In this document: one piece after another, positions 26,901 through 38,432 of the stretch
How positions within the stretch are numbered: the first letter of the stretch is position 1
How the letters are laid out: each line of letters opens with the position of its first letter
Assembly (NCBI GenBank): GCA_021442155.1
Contig: CM038220.1
Location: 79,508,897-79,572,896 of the forward strand
DNA: 64,000 nucleotides
Direction: 5' to 3'
Source of the DNA: Cymbidium sinense
Lineage: Eukaryota > Streptophyta > Magnoliopsida > Asparagales > Orchidaceae
Program-made: the position numbers and the translations under genes
Notes under the pieces: generated by a model
Told to the model about the DNA's origin: nothing
Database searches by the model: none
The model's input: only the letters and a program-made list of their open reading frames with translations

Positions 26901-28319
26901 AAAGAAGATACATTGCTTTTATTTTTTATTGAGTTAATATACTTCATAGAATCATGACGATGGAATTATCAAACATCAAATAATGTCCAGTGAGGTAGCA
27001 CTGATATGTAAGAAGAAGTGGGTATCTGACAAAACTATAAGGTCAGCGGCTATGAATGATACAAAAGAATGGCTGGAAATTAAGATGTTTTGCTAATTTG
27101 CTTAACTAATATAGAACTGAAATTATGTAGGATTGTTGCTTGGTGAATTGAGATAACGCTAACAACAAAAAAGGAAAAATGTGCTCGGTGAATTTAAACA
27201 AAGCTACATAACAATTATTGGACAATGTTGCAGCAGTTGTTATTTGAGCCCATGTCAAGGTAATAGGCTCTTCATGGTCTGCATTGGAGATTTACATAAT
27301 AAGCATGCTCATTGATTCTACTAGAAAAACTGTGCAAATCTGACCAACTTTAATATATCCATTATCACCTCCCATCCAAAGGGCAAGGGATTTAACTCAA
27401 TTACAATAACAATGGTTGAAAGAGCACAAAACACTTTTTAAAGAGAGTACACTAATTATGTATTTGGTTTATCCGCACAAACATATAGTCCATGGCAAAT
27501 CAGCAAAAAGCTGACAATTTTAAAAAAGTATGTAACCATTTTACTAACACTAACAAGTATAACCATGAATCACCTACTCTATTAAGTGCATTAAAACCAA
27601 ACGAAAATCAATATGATTAAACTTATATCATCATGAATTGACAACAAATACTAGAAAAAAAAATCTAAGATGTTTTTAAGTCTACTAGCAGAAATAATTG
27701 CTTCTGGATTACTGACCATTCTATGCTCCACAAGAAACCGGATGATATCCCGAACACCTGATGATACTAGATTAGAAGTAAAGCCCAGAAAGATTTTGCA
27801 TCTGACGGATTCTCTGAATGCAGGATCCAACTCTTCTTCAGTGCAATCTTCTGTTGGCTTCTCATGTGAAAGCCTCCAATCTAACTTCAGTATGATTAAG
27901 CAAGAGAAAATACATTAAAACAACTTCATTTTGAGGAAAGAAAACCAAAATTCGATTTTCATCTAGAAAATTTATGTACAAAAATAAAAATTAAAATAAA
28001 AACACGAACTACACTAATCAAATTAAATAAAAACAATAGTTTAACTTCTACAAAATTACTGAGACAAAGGGAGATCTCTGAGAAATCTGAATAGCAGACA
28101 AAAGAAAGAATACAAACCATCTGATTGAGGACTTCGATGGCGTTACCAAGGTTTGATGCCTGGAAACCTGTGGAGACTTATTAAATCAACGCCGCGGTTG
28201 AAATCATAGCCAGAGATCTTCTGAAACCTCACGTCGTCCATGGTTTCAGATTCTTTAAAGACGACGGAACGAATAGCTTCGAGGTTTTCCCTCTCACCTT
28301 CGCCAGCGGCTCTGGCCAT
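20834..28319 (-). CDS. DHS: Deoxyhypusine synthase gene, seven exons, exon 1 frame broken
   Basis: DHS transfers the aminobutyl group of spermidine to one lysine of eIF5A in an NAD-dependent cytosolic reaction, the first step of hypusine formation. Coding exons on the minus strand are 28118-28319, 27717-27884, 26624-26842, 24961-25047, 21966-22071, 21647-21882 and 20834-20962. All introns obey GT-AG. Family signatures include [88 protein letters not shown] and DEAVSWGKI, which carries the catalytic lysine. Exons 2-7 are open and in phase. Exon 1 is 202 nt instead of a multiple of three. From ATG 28319 it reads the expected N-terminus to about residue 45, then shifts and stops at 28143-28145, while the conserved TGFQASNLG block lies in another frame. 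About 17 nt appear to be missing near 28175-28187. The identification is very secure. Functionality is doubtful unless this is an assembly error. Confidence 0.93.
21647..21882 (-). CDS. DHS: DHS exon 6, catalytic lysine
   Basis: The exon is 236 nt. It contains [35 protein letters not shown] and [14 protein letters not shown]. The lysine of SWGKI is the residue that forms the enzyme intermediate in characterised DHS. Two residues differ from the usual plant text (MHNGSDY in place of MRNGADY). Confidence 0.94.
21966..22071 (-). CDS. DHS: DHS exon 5
   Basis: The exon is 106 nt and ends in phase 1. It starts [18 protein letters not shown] and ends LHIDIVQ plus one base, completed as Asp across the next intron. 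Confidence 0.92.
23636..23880 (-). repeat. SINE-like tRNA-derived fragment in DHS intron 4
   Basis: On the minus strand, near 23865-23810, the text gtctagttggtaagggtctt resembles a Pol III A-box. It is followed about 25 bases later by a B-box-like tgtcaaatctcg. The right boundary and tail are unclear. Because it lies in an intron, it does not affect the coding sequence. Confidence 0.3.
24961..25047 (-). CDS. DHS: DHS exon 4
   Basis: The exon has 29 codons, phase 0. It reads [18 protein letters not shown] then [10 protein letters not shown], with acceptor ...CACAG and donor GTAATT. Confidence 0.9.
26624..26842 (-). CDS. DHS: DHS exon 3
   Basis: The exon has 73 codons, phase 0. It starts [10 protein letters not shown] and ends [13 protein letters not shown] before GTACTT. 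It includes the strongly conserved [16 protein letters not shown] block. Confidence 0.93.
27717..27884 (-). CDS. DHS: DHS exon 2
   Basis: The exon has 56 codons, phase 0 at both ends. It starts [10 protein letters not shown] and ends [13 protein letters not shown] before the donor GTCAGT. It contains the TSNLVSSG block, which belongs to the NAD-binding fold. Confidence 0.9.
28118..28319 (-). pseudogene. DHS: DHS exon 1, frame-shifted
   Basis: The ATG at 28319 gives [10 protein letters not shown]... then FKESETMDD and YDFNRGVD, as expected for plant DHS N-termini. After GVD the reading frame carries a different sequence to a TAA at 28143-28145. The frame that holds [17 protein letters not shown], ending at the GT donor after 28118, has two adjacent TAA codons (28178-28183) just before it. 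Plant relatives have about six more residues (a LLKSL-like block) here, so a small deletion of about 17 nt explains both the loss and the shift. Confidence 0.75.
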
Positions 28320-29319
28320 TGCCCTACCGCTTTTGGGAATATCACTCCTTACCGTTAAGGTCGAGTAAGATCGCTAACCAGAGCTGGAATTTGCTCTTCC
28401 ACAGTACGATTCTAATATCCTCGAGCAAGGCAAGGCAATGAGCAAGTCGAATTTGGAAGAAAGATACCGCCTTACAGGCCTTTTTCTTACGCTAGTATTG
28501 GCGGCGGCTGCGGACAGTGGGATGGGGATTCCCTTTCACCTTGGATGAGAAATTTTAAAATTTATTACTTTCTCATTTTAATTTCCGTATCGATTAATTT
28601 TAAGATTTATTAAATCTATTATTTATTAAAATATATTGGATTTAAAAATTTCTTCTTTTTAAAAATGTTAAATTTTGAAACATATAGCCAAATATTTTAT
28701 TAAAATTTAGGATATATTTGAAACAACTGTAATTATCTAAAAAATAATAATAATAAAATTATTATAGTAGAAATTATTGCTTAAAAATTATAATGAGTAA
28801 TACAATTTTTTAATTTAAAAAATCAAATCAAAATATTTTGATAGTTATCGCACTCAGCCTTCAAAAATAAAACTTTGTTTCACAGATTTTTCAAAATATT
28901 ATTAGAATATAATTTCAAAGTAATAATGTGGTATATTTTTGAATATAGTAAAATGAAACAGTTATAAATTCAGATAATTTCGTATTTTAAACCACTTAAA
29001 TTTTAAATGTTATGAAATCTGAATTTACAGGATTTATTAAAACCTACTTAAGCTAAATATTTCTGTTCAAACAGCTTCCAAGAAAAAGGAGGAATTTGCA
29101 AGCTCGGCCATAGTTCTCAAAAAGTTATTCCATGTATAAGAATATGGTTGCAACTAACGATAGCTCAGCATCTAAACCCTAAACAAATAATTAGCCACTT
29201 GTTCCTGTTTACATCCAAGTAATGAAAATTAAATTATAGGAAAGTTTACGTACATAGCACATAATTCTTATGCATTTACATATCTAATACTTTAAGTTTT
29301 TTTTTTTTTTATAAAACAC
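28320..29319. promoter_or_regulatory. DHS 5' UTR and upstream region
   Basis: The first ~200 bp upstream of the DHS start are GC-richer and probably contain the 5' UTR and core promoter. No single TATA box is clear. Beyond 28560 the sequence is AT-rich and ends at the LINE insertion, whose 3' end lies about 1.0 kb upstream of the start codon. Confidence 0.35.
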
Positions 29320-29335
29320 TTAAAATTTAATATTT
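29320..29335. repeat. LINE target-site duplication, left copy
   Basis: The 16-mer ttaaaatttaatattt is identical to 38457-38472. Confidence 0.85.
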
Positions 29336-29620
29336 TTTTTTGAAAAAAATTTGAGGGCATTGCCCAATTTTCATTCCAAAAGAAGATTAGATTACAAGTA
29401 TATAACCAAAAGAATAGGAGATAAATAACAGCAAAAAGCTAACGATCTGTAGATAACAGCAATCATAATGAAAAAAGAAAAAAACAGAAACAAAATCAAC
29501 GAATAGATTTAAGTTGTAAAACCGAAGGGGATTTAGACCACCAAAAACTGGAATGCCCAGCAAACCAAAAACCATCTGGGACGAGCCGATGGGGAAGAGG
29601 AAGACCTGCGATTACCTTCA

Positions 29621-29628
29621 CAGCCATC
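29621..29628. repeat. hAT target-site duplication, left
   Basis: The 8-mer cagccatc is identical to 33303-33310. Confidence 0.9.
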
Positions 29629-32600
29629 CATGGGCGGACCCACGTTTATGTGAGGGTGGGAAATTGCCCACCCTCAACTTTATTATAAAATGGGCAAAAA
29701 GATAATTTTGCCCATCTGCCCTAATACCCTCAAAAAAGCCCTGAAGCCCACTGAGCTGCACCTCATTCTCAAGTGCAACTCCCTCTTGGCCTCTCGAATT
29801 GCATCTCCACAGTTGAGTTCCTTCCCATGACATCCATCCATGAGGCATCGGCCAGAAAGTGGCCGGTTTAAGAGGCCAACGTGGCTGCATTGTCGGCGAC
29901 TAGAGGACCAGGTCAGTCTCTACTATTCATTTAGATTCTAGGTAAAGAAATTGGAAAGTTAGTTTTTGCAAGGTAAAGAAATTGGAAAAAAAACAAAAAT
30001 CCATTTAGATTCTAGGTACGATTTTTACTTCATGTCGGCGCTGATGAGCTTAAGTTCATGCAGCTAAGAAGTTAGATTTTGAGTGTATTTAGTTCTTTAG
30101 TTCAATTGACTTTTATTATATGTAAGGCAAATGTTTGTTATGCTTTTTTAAGTACTTTAAAGTTTAAAGGAGAAGATTCAGGTTTGAACAGCATATATTT
30201 TTAATGCTATTTTTTTCTTCTGATGGTAGATAACCTGGTAGTTTTTTTATTCCATAATTTGTTACTCGAGCTGAACTTTCTTCTTATCATGAGAATTTCT
30301 TATTGGGGCAGATTGAATCTGCTGGCCACAAGTTATTTATTAAGGCATTTGCCCAACTGATTGATTGTTTTAGCAGCACGTATTCATGATAGTGATGTTA
30401 TCATGCATAATGGTACCTCTTTGAAAAATTGGAATTGATCATGACAAGTAATTGTCATATTATTTTGATTTATCACATCAAGAAAACCATACCACAAATG
30501 TTATTGGATTTAGCTTATGTAAGCAAGAGTTTTGTCAGTGCATTTTTGTTTTTCCAAATTCATTTAGTTTGGGAACAACTGATGAACTTATAAATCCAAA
30601 TTAGATTAGGGCATTCAAAGTTATATTTTTATCACATGTATTAATCATTAGTTATATATTTTATGCAGGTGATATTAAAGGAGATTTATTCAATAATATT
30701 CTTCAATTCTTCATCAATTAAGGTATGTGAATAGCATTTTTATTTTAAATGTCGAAGGTGTCTTTTTTTTAAGATATTATTGGTTTAATTTTATTTTAAA
30801 AGGCGAAAGTGTGCCTTTTTTTAAATATTATTGGTTTAATTTTATTTTAAAAGGCGAAGGTGTGTCTTGAGATATTATGATTTTTTTTTTTGAAAAGGTT
30901 GAAAGTGTGCCATTATTTATTGATTTATTTTTATTTGCATTCTACTATCATATTTAGGATTTTTAAATGGATGGATTATTTAAGAGAAAAGAAACGAGTT
31001 GATCTTAATATCGATAATCTTCGGCTAATCCACGAACTTCGTCGATTTGGAGTTATGATGTTAATGGAAATAGAATCGTAGAGCACATTTGGTAAAAGGT
31101 CACACATCCAAAAGTCATAATTTTTCTCAACAATGATATACATATTAGCAGATTTAATTCAAAATGGTTTGAGGAATATCCATATTGGTTAGAATATAGC
31201 ATACAGAAAGATGTTGCATATTATTTATATTGCTATTTATTTAAGCCTCAAGAACAAGTTACTATAATTCAATGAGGTGGAGATTCATTTATTAGAGAAT
31301 GATTTAAAAATTGGAAAAGAAAAGAAAAATTTTTAGCCCACGTTGGTGAACAAAATAGTGCTCATAATAGGGCAAGACAAATGTGTGAAGATCTAATGAA
31401 ATCTCAATACTATGTGGTTGATGAGAGAAATAAAAAAGAGTATAGAATAATGTTGACAGTTGATTGTGTTATTTATTTCTTTGCGACGATTATCATTTCA
31501 TGGATCGATGAATCTTCTAATGTAGTTAACGAAATTATTTAGAATTATTTCATTTTCTTGCGAGATCATAATGAATAAATTAAAAAAGGTTACATTTGAA
31601 AATGTTAGTACAAAATTACAATTGACTTCACCAAACAAAAATAATTTTGTCAAGTTACATCATCACGAGACTTTACCTTATCATCAAAGATATCGGTGAT
31701 TCTTACTTTTATTATTGTGGATGAATCGGTGATGTATCAACAAAGGAACAATTAGCTATCGCTGTGAGATATGTTGATAAAAAAAAGTTAAGTTATTGAA
31801 AGATTTATTAGCATTAAATATGTTTCTTCAACAAATGCAATTGCACTCAAGACAACACTTGATATCTTTATAAGCATTCATTAAGCTTGCATAGGATACG
31901 AAGGCTATGATGGGGCATCCAATATGAGGTGAATTCAATGGTTTGAAGGTACTCATTCTTAATGATAATCCTCAAGCATTTTATGTTCATTATTTTGTCC
32001 ATCAGTTTTAATTATGTTTAGTGGCTGTTGCAAAAAAACATTGGCAAGTGAAACATCTTTTTTAGTTCACTTCAAGAATTTTAAACACAATTGGAAGTTC
32101 TTGAAAGAGAAGTGATATTTTAAAAACTATTCAATATGAAAAGATTATTTTACATCTCCAAACAGGGGATTTAATTAGTGGATGTGGTTTGAATCAATAA
32201 ACTAACCTACAAAGGCGGTGACACTCGTTGGAGTTCACATTTTTTATAGTTTAATTAGTCTTATGAAGATGTATGCATCTTGCTTGAAATCTTGGAGATA
32301 GTAAAGAGGATGATCATAAATCATCGGTTGAGCGTTTTTTTAATCGAGTCTTCTTTTGATTTTGTATTTACTATGCATTTGATGATTGATATTTTAGGTA
32401 TCATGAAATGAATATCGTAATCTCTGCAAAAGACCAAGATATTAAAATGCAATAAAATTAGTGCGATATCCGCAACGATTAGAGATAATGAAAAATAGTG
32501 GATGAGATTCATTATTACATGAAGTGTCTTTTTTTTGTAATATTTTTTGAGATTGATATTCCAGATATTAATTATACCTTTAAAACTCATCGACAAGCTA

Positions 32601-33302
32601 TACGAGGAGGTGAAGAAATGACAAATTTACATCACTATTGCATTGAGTTATTCTGTTGATATGCAACTAAGCGAATAATCATTTTTAAAGCAAACACAGA
32701 GTTACTTCTTTTGTGTGGCATGCTTAAACCCAAGTGATTCATTCTTTGCTTTTGATAAGAAAAAACTTATTCGGCTTGCAGAGTTATATCCTACAGATTT
32801 TTCTGTAGTTGAGCTTGTGACCCTTGAACATCAGCTTTTAACTTATATTATCGATATGTGTAGTAGTCATGATTTATCATCTTTAAATGGTATTACTGAT
32901 CTTGCCAAACAGCTTGTCAAGACAAAGAAGGATGATGTGTATCCTTTAATTTATTGGCTTATTATTTTGGCACTAACTTTACCAATTACTACAGCTATAA
33001 TGGAGAGAGCATTTTGTAATGAAGATTGTTAAACATCAATTGCGTAGTCGAATGAGTGATGATTGGCTCAATGATTGCCTTTTACCTTATATTGAGAAAG
33101 AAGTATTTGAATCGATTCCCAATGAAGCTATCATGTAATATTATCAGACAATGTAAAATAGATTAAAAAGTTTGTAGATATTTTTTTATTAGATTGATGA
33201 TAATGTAATACAATTCTTCCTTTTGAATTATTCATTTTTAAATTCACCTTTTTTTAAATTACATTTTTCCCACCCTCAAAATAAAGGCTAGTTCTGTCCC
33301 TG
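29629..33302 (+). mobile_element. hAT-family DNA transposon nested in the LINE
   Basis: The element is 3674 bp and flanked by a perfect 8-bp duplication cagccatc (29621-29628 and 33303-33310), the hallmark of hAT insertion. The ends are catgggcggaccc on the left and, in reverse complement, cagggacagaact on the right. Both continue into gagggtgggaaa about 25 bases in. The plus strand carries remains of a transposase of the TTF-zinc-finger/DUF4371/hAT-dimerisation type. Excising the element and one duplication restores a continuous LINE 3' region, so the hAT insertion is the younger event. Confidence 0.92.
30967..33137 (+). pseudogene. hAT transposase (TTF/DUF4371/dimerisation), many frameshifts
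   Basis: Several blocks are readable in different frames. About 31147-31260 gives FNSKWFEEYPYWLEY and YLYCYLFKPQ, the TTF-type zinc finger. About 31350-31420 gives a HNRARQMCEDLMKSQ block. 31590-31990 holds DUF4371 pieces such as KKVTFENV, SDIGDS-like text and GYDGASNMR. 32715-33032 is an open 105-codon frame (NPSDSFFAFDKKKLIRLAEL, ITDLAKQLVKTKK, ITTAIMERAF). It continues after a shift as QLRSRMSDDWLNDCLLPYIE to about 33137. The last two blocks are the hAT C-terminal dimerisation region. Stops and shifts throughout make the copy non-autonomous. Confidence 0.85.
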
Positions 33303-33310
33303 CAGCCATC
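33303..33310. repeat. hAT target-site duplication, right
   Basis: The 8-mer cagccatc is identical to 29621-29628. Confidence 0.9.
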
Positions 33311-33592
33311 CGATGGGGGAGGGGGAAAAGATGCCACAGAAAAACATCCCAGGTTCCCAGGAAGGTCATCCAAGCAGGAATCCACCAATCATAAGGAGCA
33401 ATCAGTCAACCAGTTGGTCATCATTGTCCACCGAGAGAACAAAGAGCACGGCAACAAAGAGAAAAGAAACAACATTAGAGAGAGAGGGAAGGGCAGGAGG
33501 ATCGGGAGGTTTGAAACTACTCCATTATTTTATCAGGTCGAGAACATAACTAGGCCAAGAATTCTTGATTTTTCACCTTTTCAACTTTGCAG

Positions 33593-33928
33593 TTACCCTG
33601 ACAAGGGAGAAGAAAAAGAGGAGAATAGACGGTTGTTCATTTCTCCCCATATAAAATAAACCATAACAATTATCAAATAGTGAAGTCTAATAATCACTTT
33701 GTTTGTGAATTCATCCACATTGCTAAGAATCTGTTGTAGGGAGGACTGCATTAAGAAGAAGTGGCCATTTGGGATCAAAGATCTGATTAATTTCATAGAA
33801 AAAGGGCACTCAAAGAACAAATGGGAATGCGTTTTAGGATGAGTATGGCAGAAACAGGAGGCAAAGAGGGACCCAAGACCCCTCTTTGCAAGAATATCAA
33901 AAGTTTTGAGACCATCCAGATAGGTCAA
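33593..33928 (-). pseudogene. LINE ORF2 C-terminal zinc-binding (zf-RVT) domain fragment
   Basis: A frame with LKTFDILAKRG, then FCHTHPKTHSHLFFECPFS fits the zinc-binding RT-associated domain of plant L1 ORF2, where C..H.E...H.FF.C is diagnostic. It is followed by the 3' UTR. Confidence 0.75.
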
Positions 33929-34730
33929 CTAGCATTAGAGTGCATAGTTAATTGCATGGCACTTGAACCAAATTTCATTACTCCAGCTCACATTGGGTGA
34001 GACTCAAAAACCACCAACTTGAAGTCCTTGTTTGAGGGAGACTTCTGATTGTACCAAACAATACTATCCTCTCCACCCAAAATTGAGATGGTGAGGATCC
34101 TGTTAGAGTATCTAGGGAAAGCAGCAATAAAATTAATAGGTAAATTCCATTGCCTATTATGAATAATAGAACTTAACATAGCATTAACATGTAGCCCCAA
34201 TAGAAGGTACCCTTTTGGCCCAAGGATATCAGAAAGAGAAGTACCACCACACCAGTGATCATGGAGAAGGGAGAATTCACTTCCACTCCCTATTTAATAA
34301 ATGAATTTGTCTTTAAATCTAATGGTCATAGACTTAATTTCTTTCCATAGAGGGGAGGCTCTGTAAAAGATAGAATTCCAAACCGTGCCATATTTAGATT
34401 TGCAGCATTTAGCAAAGAGAGATTCCCCCTTGAGAGTTTTTCAAATAATTTTAAGCGTACTTATCAGATTAAGGGAAGAGGCCGAGAAAAGACCAGTGCC
34501 CCCTTTATCTTTAGGAAGGGTGGTGCGAGTCCAAGAGATGATGTGTAACTTCTTAGCTTCCCAGAATGGTAGAAAAAATTAGCAGTAAAGGAGCAAATAC
34601 GACTGATTATACCTTTAATTATAGCAATGGAACGAAACTAATAGGATAGAAAGTTATTCACAGAGGATCTGATCAATTGAAATCTTCTCCCAAGTGAGAG
34701 GAACTTATATTTCCAACCAGCAAGCCAAGC

Positions 34731-35354
34731 TTAAAGTTTATCAAAAAGAGGGTTAAAATAAGTCATTTTGATAGGACCAACAACCAAGGGTAAACTAAGA
34801 TATTTAAGAGGATCCACCATCCTGCAATTTTTAGAGAAATAAATAGATGATTTCTCTTTATTGACCTCCAGCTCTAGATAGGACTCTAGAGATTTGAGGT
34901 TGAGCTTAAGAGATTCAAGTGTTGAGTGATTTGCTTCCCCCATTGCCAAGAGATCATCTACAAATAGTAGATGAGATATGTTGCAGCCACAGGAGGAGAT
35001 CGGGCTGTAAAGATGTAGGTTCACTTCCCTATCAATAAGATAAGAGAAGGTGTTCATAACTATGGTGAAAAGGAAGGGGGAGAGAGAACAGCCTTGTTTG
35101 AGACCATTTGTAGAGGAGAAGAAACCTTTAATACTGTCATTCAGCATAATAGAGAATGGTACATCAAGGATACAAGCCTCCACCCATTTAGTGAACCTGG
35201 GAGGGAAGCCTTTGGCAAGGAGTCTATGAATGTGAGAGTGTCTATTAACCGTATCAAATGCCTTCCTTAAATTAAATTTAGCCAGAAAATAATCATGATT
35301 TTTAGGAGAAGAAAATTCATTGCATATCTCATAAGCCATAGATATTATCAGCAA
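34731..35354 (-). pseudogene. LINE ORF2 reverse transcriptase domain fragment
   Basis: An open frame of 207 codons contains FLAKFNLRKAFDTVNR (motif A), NGLKQGCSLSPFLFTIVMN (motif B), LLFVDDLLAMG (motif C; Phe-Val-Asp-Asp where many L1 elements have Phe-Ala-Asp-Asp) and LSLPLVVGP. This is the longest intact part of ORF2. Upstream RT motifs (35360-35830) are still readable but interrupted. Confidence 0.9.
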
Positions 35355-35843
35355 TGTCTCTACCTTTGATGATAGAAGATTAGGCTTGGTTGATAAGATA
35401 AGTAAGAATCTTGATTCTGCCGCTAAGACCTTAGCAATGACCTTATAGAATGTGTTGCAAAGAGAGATGAGATGGTAGTCAGCAATCTGGTTAGAATGCT
35501 TAAACTTAGGAATAAGGGTTAGAAGGGTATGTTTGAACCAGTTTGAAAGCTTTTGAGATTTGAAGAAGTGTTGTGCGTCATTTAGAAATAATTTTCCAGT
35601 TGTATCTCATGTTGCACTAAAGAACATTGAGTTAAAACCATCTAGCCTAGGAGACTTGTTCTCGCTTATACTATTAAGGGTAGTAAGGATTTCTTGATCA
35701 TTGATGTTTGCAGCTAATTCGACCGCTTGAGCCGAGGTGAGACATTCACCTAGAGAAAGATCCTGGAGAGGAAGGATTAGGGGATTACAATAATTGAATA
35801 AAGCAGAGTAATACTTACAGAATTCCTCAGGCTCATTATCAGA

Positions 35844-36056
35844 TTAGATTTCTCTAATAAGATTGACATTTTTTCTTTCTTTAATGGAGCAGTATAGGAA
35901 CTTAAGGTCATCATCAGAATGAGTGAGCCAGTGTATTTTAGCCTGCTGCTTAACCCATAGACTCTGCTTAAGAGTTAAATCCATGTATCTAGATTTGATA
36001 TCCTTAGCATTAAGGAGTAATAAGGGGTTGTTAGGATCTTTATCAGGCATTTTCAT
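35844..36056 (-). pseudogene. LINE ORF2 linker between endonuclease and RT
   Basis: A 70-codon frame with LWVKQQAKIHWLTHSDDD resembles the 'W...GD.N..FFH' linker of plant L1 ORF2. It sits in the right position between the endonuclease and the RT. Confidence 0.55.
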
Positions 36057-36421
36057 GATCTTTTCTTGATCTTTTTTTACGGAATCAATTTGTTACTTTA
36101 GATGGATAGGTTCCCAATTCCTCCCTTTAAGAGCCATCTTGACTTGCTTGAGTTTTCTGGAGAGAACATAAAGAGGATCCCCTTGAACATATCTCCCCAA
36201 GCATCCTTTATAATATCTTGAAAACCAGAATCAGAAATCCAATAGTTTCTGAAATGGAAACGATGTGAGGGTATAAGGAGAAACTGAAGAAAGGTTATAA
36301 GGGGGGAGTGGTCTGAGGAGAGGGGAGGAATGACTTTATAGAAGGAGGAAGGGTATAGATCAAACCAGCTGGAATTATAGAGAACCCGATCAAGTTTAGA
36401 GAGGATATGATTATTTATCTG

Positions 36422-36988
36422 CTAGTTGGACCAAGTGAAGAACAGCCCAGAGCTAGGAAGTTCTAAGAGCTCACAGTCGTTGATATAATTCTTGAAGCCT
36501 AAGGAATTGTTTAAGGAGACCGGGTTGCCTCCCACTTTGTCTTTGCTGGAAAGAGTACAATTGAAATCTCTTATAAGGATCCATGGATTACTGATAGAGC
36601 TGATAATATCTCTGAGATAATTCCACAAGGAGACCCTTGCTTGAGCATCATTGTCAGCATGGATACATGTTAAGAGAAATGGGTGGTTACTAGGAGCCGA
36701 AACACATCCATGGATAAGTTGGTGGTTCTTGACAATAGGATCAAATATCAGCCTATCTGAACTCCATTTAATCCAAATCGGCTTAGAGCATATTAGAAAC
36801 TAGATTACATGAAACATAGAGAAGTTGTGGAAGAAAAAGGTAAGATGAGTAGAATCAGACTGAAGCTTAGTCTCCATGAGGCACAAAAGGTCCAGGTGGA
36901 AGTTATTGATGATCTTTAAACAATCATGCTTCCTACCCTCAGTCGAATGACCACGAACGTTCCAGTACCCCATAATTGGCTGGATCAT
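36422..36988 (-). pseudogene. LINE ORF2 endonuclease domain, broken
   Basis: The start IMGYWNVRG and LDLLCLMETKL (36800-36988) matches the N-terminus of L1 endonucleases, including the catalytic Glu. NPWILIRDFN (36422-36628) is the usual WILxGDFN metal-site block with Gly changed to Arg. The two blocks are in separate frames. The endonuclease nicks T-rich target DNA to prime reverse transcription. Confidence 0.8.
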
Positions 36989-37428
36989 TGAGAGGAGGAG
37001 GATGAGGGCTTCTTGCCCTTCTTTTTGTTTCCCTTGTGTGGAGTGGGGGAGGGATTAGAAGAGGATTTAGAGGAGTCCCCCTCTAGAGAAGTTTTACCAT
37101 GAGTTTTTGGGATCTTATCAGTGGCCTTTTGTTGATTCAGGCGGCTTAGGGAGACAGCAGCCAAGTGCGTGATAACCCCAATTGTAGAGGGGCCTCCATT
37201 TGTATCAGTAAGAGTAGTGTCGCTTTGATCCATTGAAGGGGAATGATCTTCTTCCAAATCAAGGGAGTCTTCAAGAGAGGGGGAGAGAATAGGTGGATGG
37301 TTAAGGTCATTGATAGCCTTAGTGGAAGGGAAGTGGATATGTTCCTCAATAGATACTTCATGTGGGTTGGGGACTTTAAAAAAGAGTGTGGGAGTTGTCT
37401 CCTGAGGGGAAAGATCATTCAGCTGCAA
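36985..37428 (-). pseudogene. LINE ORF1 C-terminal region, low complexity
   Basis: An open frame of 147 codons is rich in Ser, Pro, Thr and Asp and ends in a Lys/Ser tail (KGNKKKGKKPSSSSS). It precedes the endonuclease start by a few bases. This matches the variable tail of plant L1 ORF1 proteins. It has no catalytic role. Confidence 0.5.
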
Positions 37429-38432
37429 ATTCGTCGATTCGGTGGGTATGCCTTAACGAGTCTCTCTGGGAGGGACGCGACTTCTACTACGACCATGATT
37501 GGTGGCATAGGGTGTTGGATTTAAGGGGCGGGATTTATCATCATGAGAAAAAATTTTGCACTTAGAGCAAACCGACAGCTTCCAATCGTATACAATGTCC
37601 TGATTGAACATCATTCCATTTAGATTGATAGGGATAGAGTCTGGGAGGGAGGAAAAAGTGTTTATCTACACACAAATATGCGCGAACGTGATTCTGGCTT
37701 TAGAAGCAGTAGGGTTATCCACCTCCAAAGGGACTCCTATCCGGCTAGCCACCTTGGAGAAACCAGATTCATTCCAGCAACAGAGAGGAAAATTCAGGAG
37801 TTTTATCCATATGGGGAGCTCAGAAATTTGCTCTTTGGAAAGCCGAAAATTCTAAGCCCATTTTTGAAGACAAAGGGACGATCGTTTAAGAAACAAGGAC
37901 CGTTATCCCAAACCTGATTATAATCCTCTTGGCAAGTGAATTTGAAGAAGAAAAAGTCTCCTTCTAGAGTAAGAAGTTCTAGATTGCCTTTAAATTTCCA
38001 TTTCTTTCTAATAACAGCCAGCAGGGATCCATATAAGGGGCGCTTACCTATAGCATGTCCGATCAAAGAGAGATATCATTCTTTTGCCTTGGAGCTCTTC
38101 TTGAAAAGGAGACTTAGAGTCGGAGGGGATGAATGAGAGGGGGAGGGCTTGGCTCTATTCATTTTGAGCAAGGAGGGGATCCTTCCTGATACAGGGTCTG
38201 TTAGGGGTTTGAGTAGGGAGGCCGATAATAGAGGTTTGAGGGGAAGAGGCTGTAAGGAGAGGGAAGGAGGAGTTAAATCTGAGTTGGTTGTCTTTGGAAG
38301 CCATAGCTCAGAAAGCGAGGGGCCGACCTCAGGCAGAAGAGAGGGATGGAGATCGAGGTGTAGAGGCGGGGTAGAAGGGGAAAGGAGGTAGGCAAGAAGA
38401 GAGAACGTATCCGGAGAAAACCCTAGTCGCAT
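37400..38432 (-). pseudogene. LINE ORF1 (gag-like, DUF4283 and zinc knuckle), broken
   Basis: The first frame (38076-38432) is Ser/Pro/Leu-rich and ends at a stop. The next (37803-38066) contains MIGHAIGKRPLYGSLL, then WDNGPCFLNDRPFVFK, which is the DUF4283 pattern of plant LINE ORF1 proteins. Further down, SLPDSIPINLNG and YDWKLSVCSKCKIFSHDD (about 37540-37640) match the following zinc-knuckle region, with the last Cys lost. ORF1 proteins bind the element RNA. Frame changes between these blocks show decay. Confidence 0.75.

Noticed and set aside
28157..28195. A mini-intron that would repair the DHS exon 1 frame
   Set aside because: The only GT...AG pair there would span about 23 nt, too short for a spliceosomal intron, and other DHS genes have no intron at this point.
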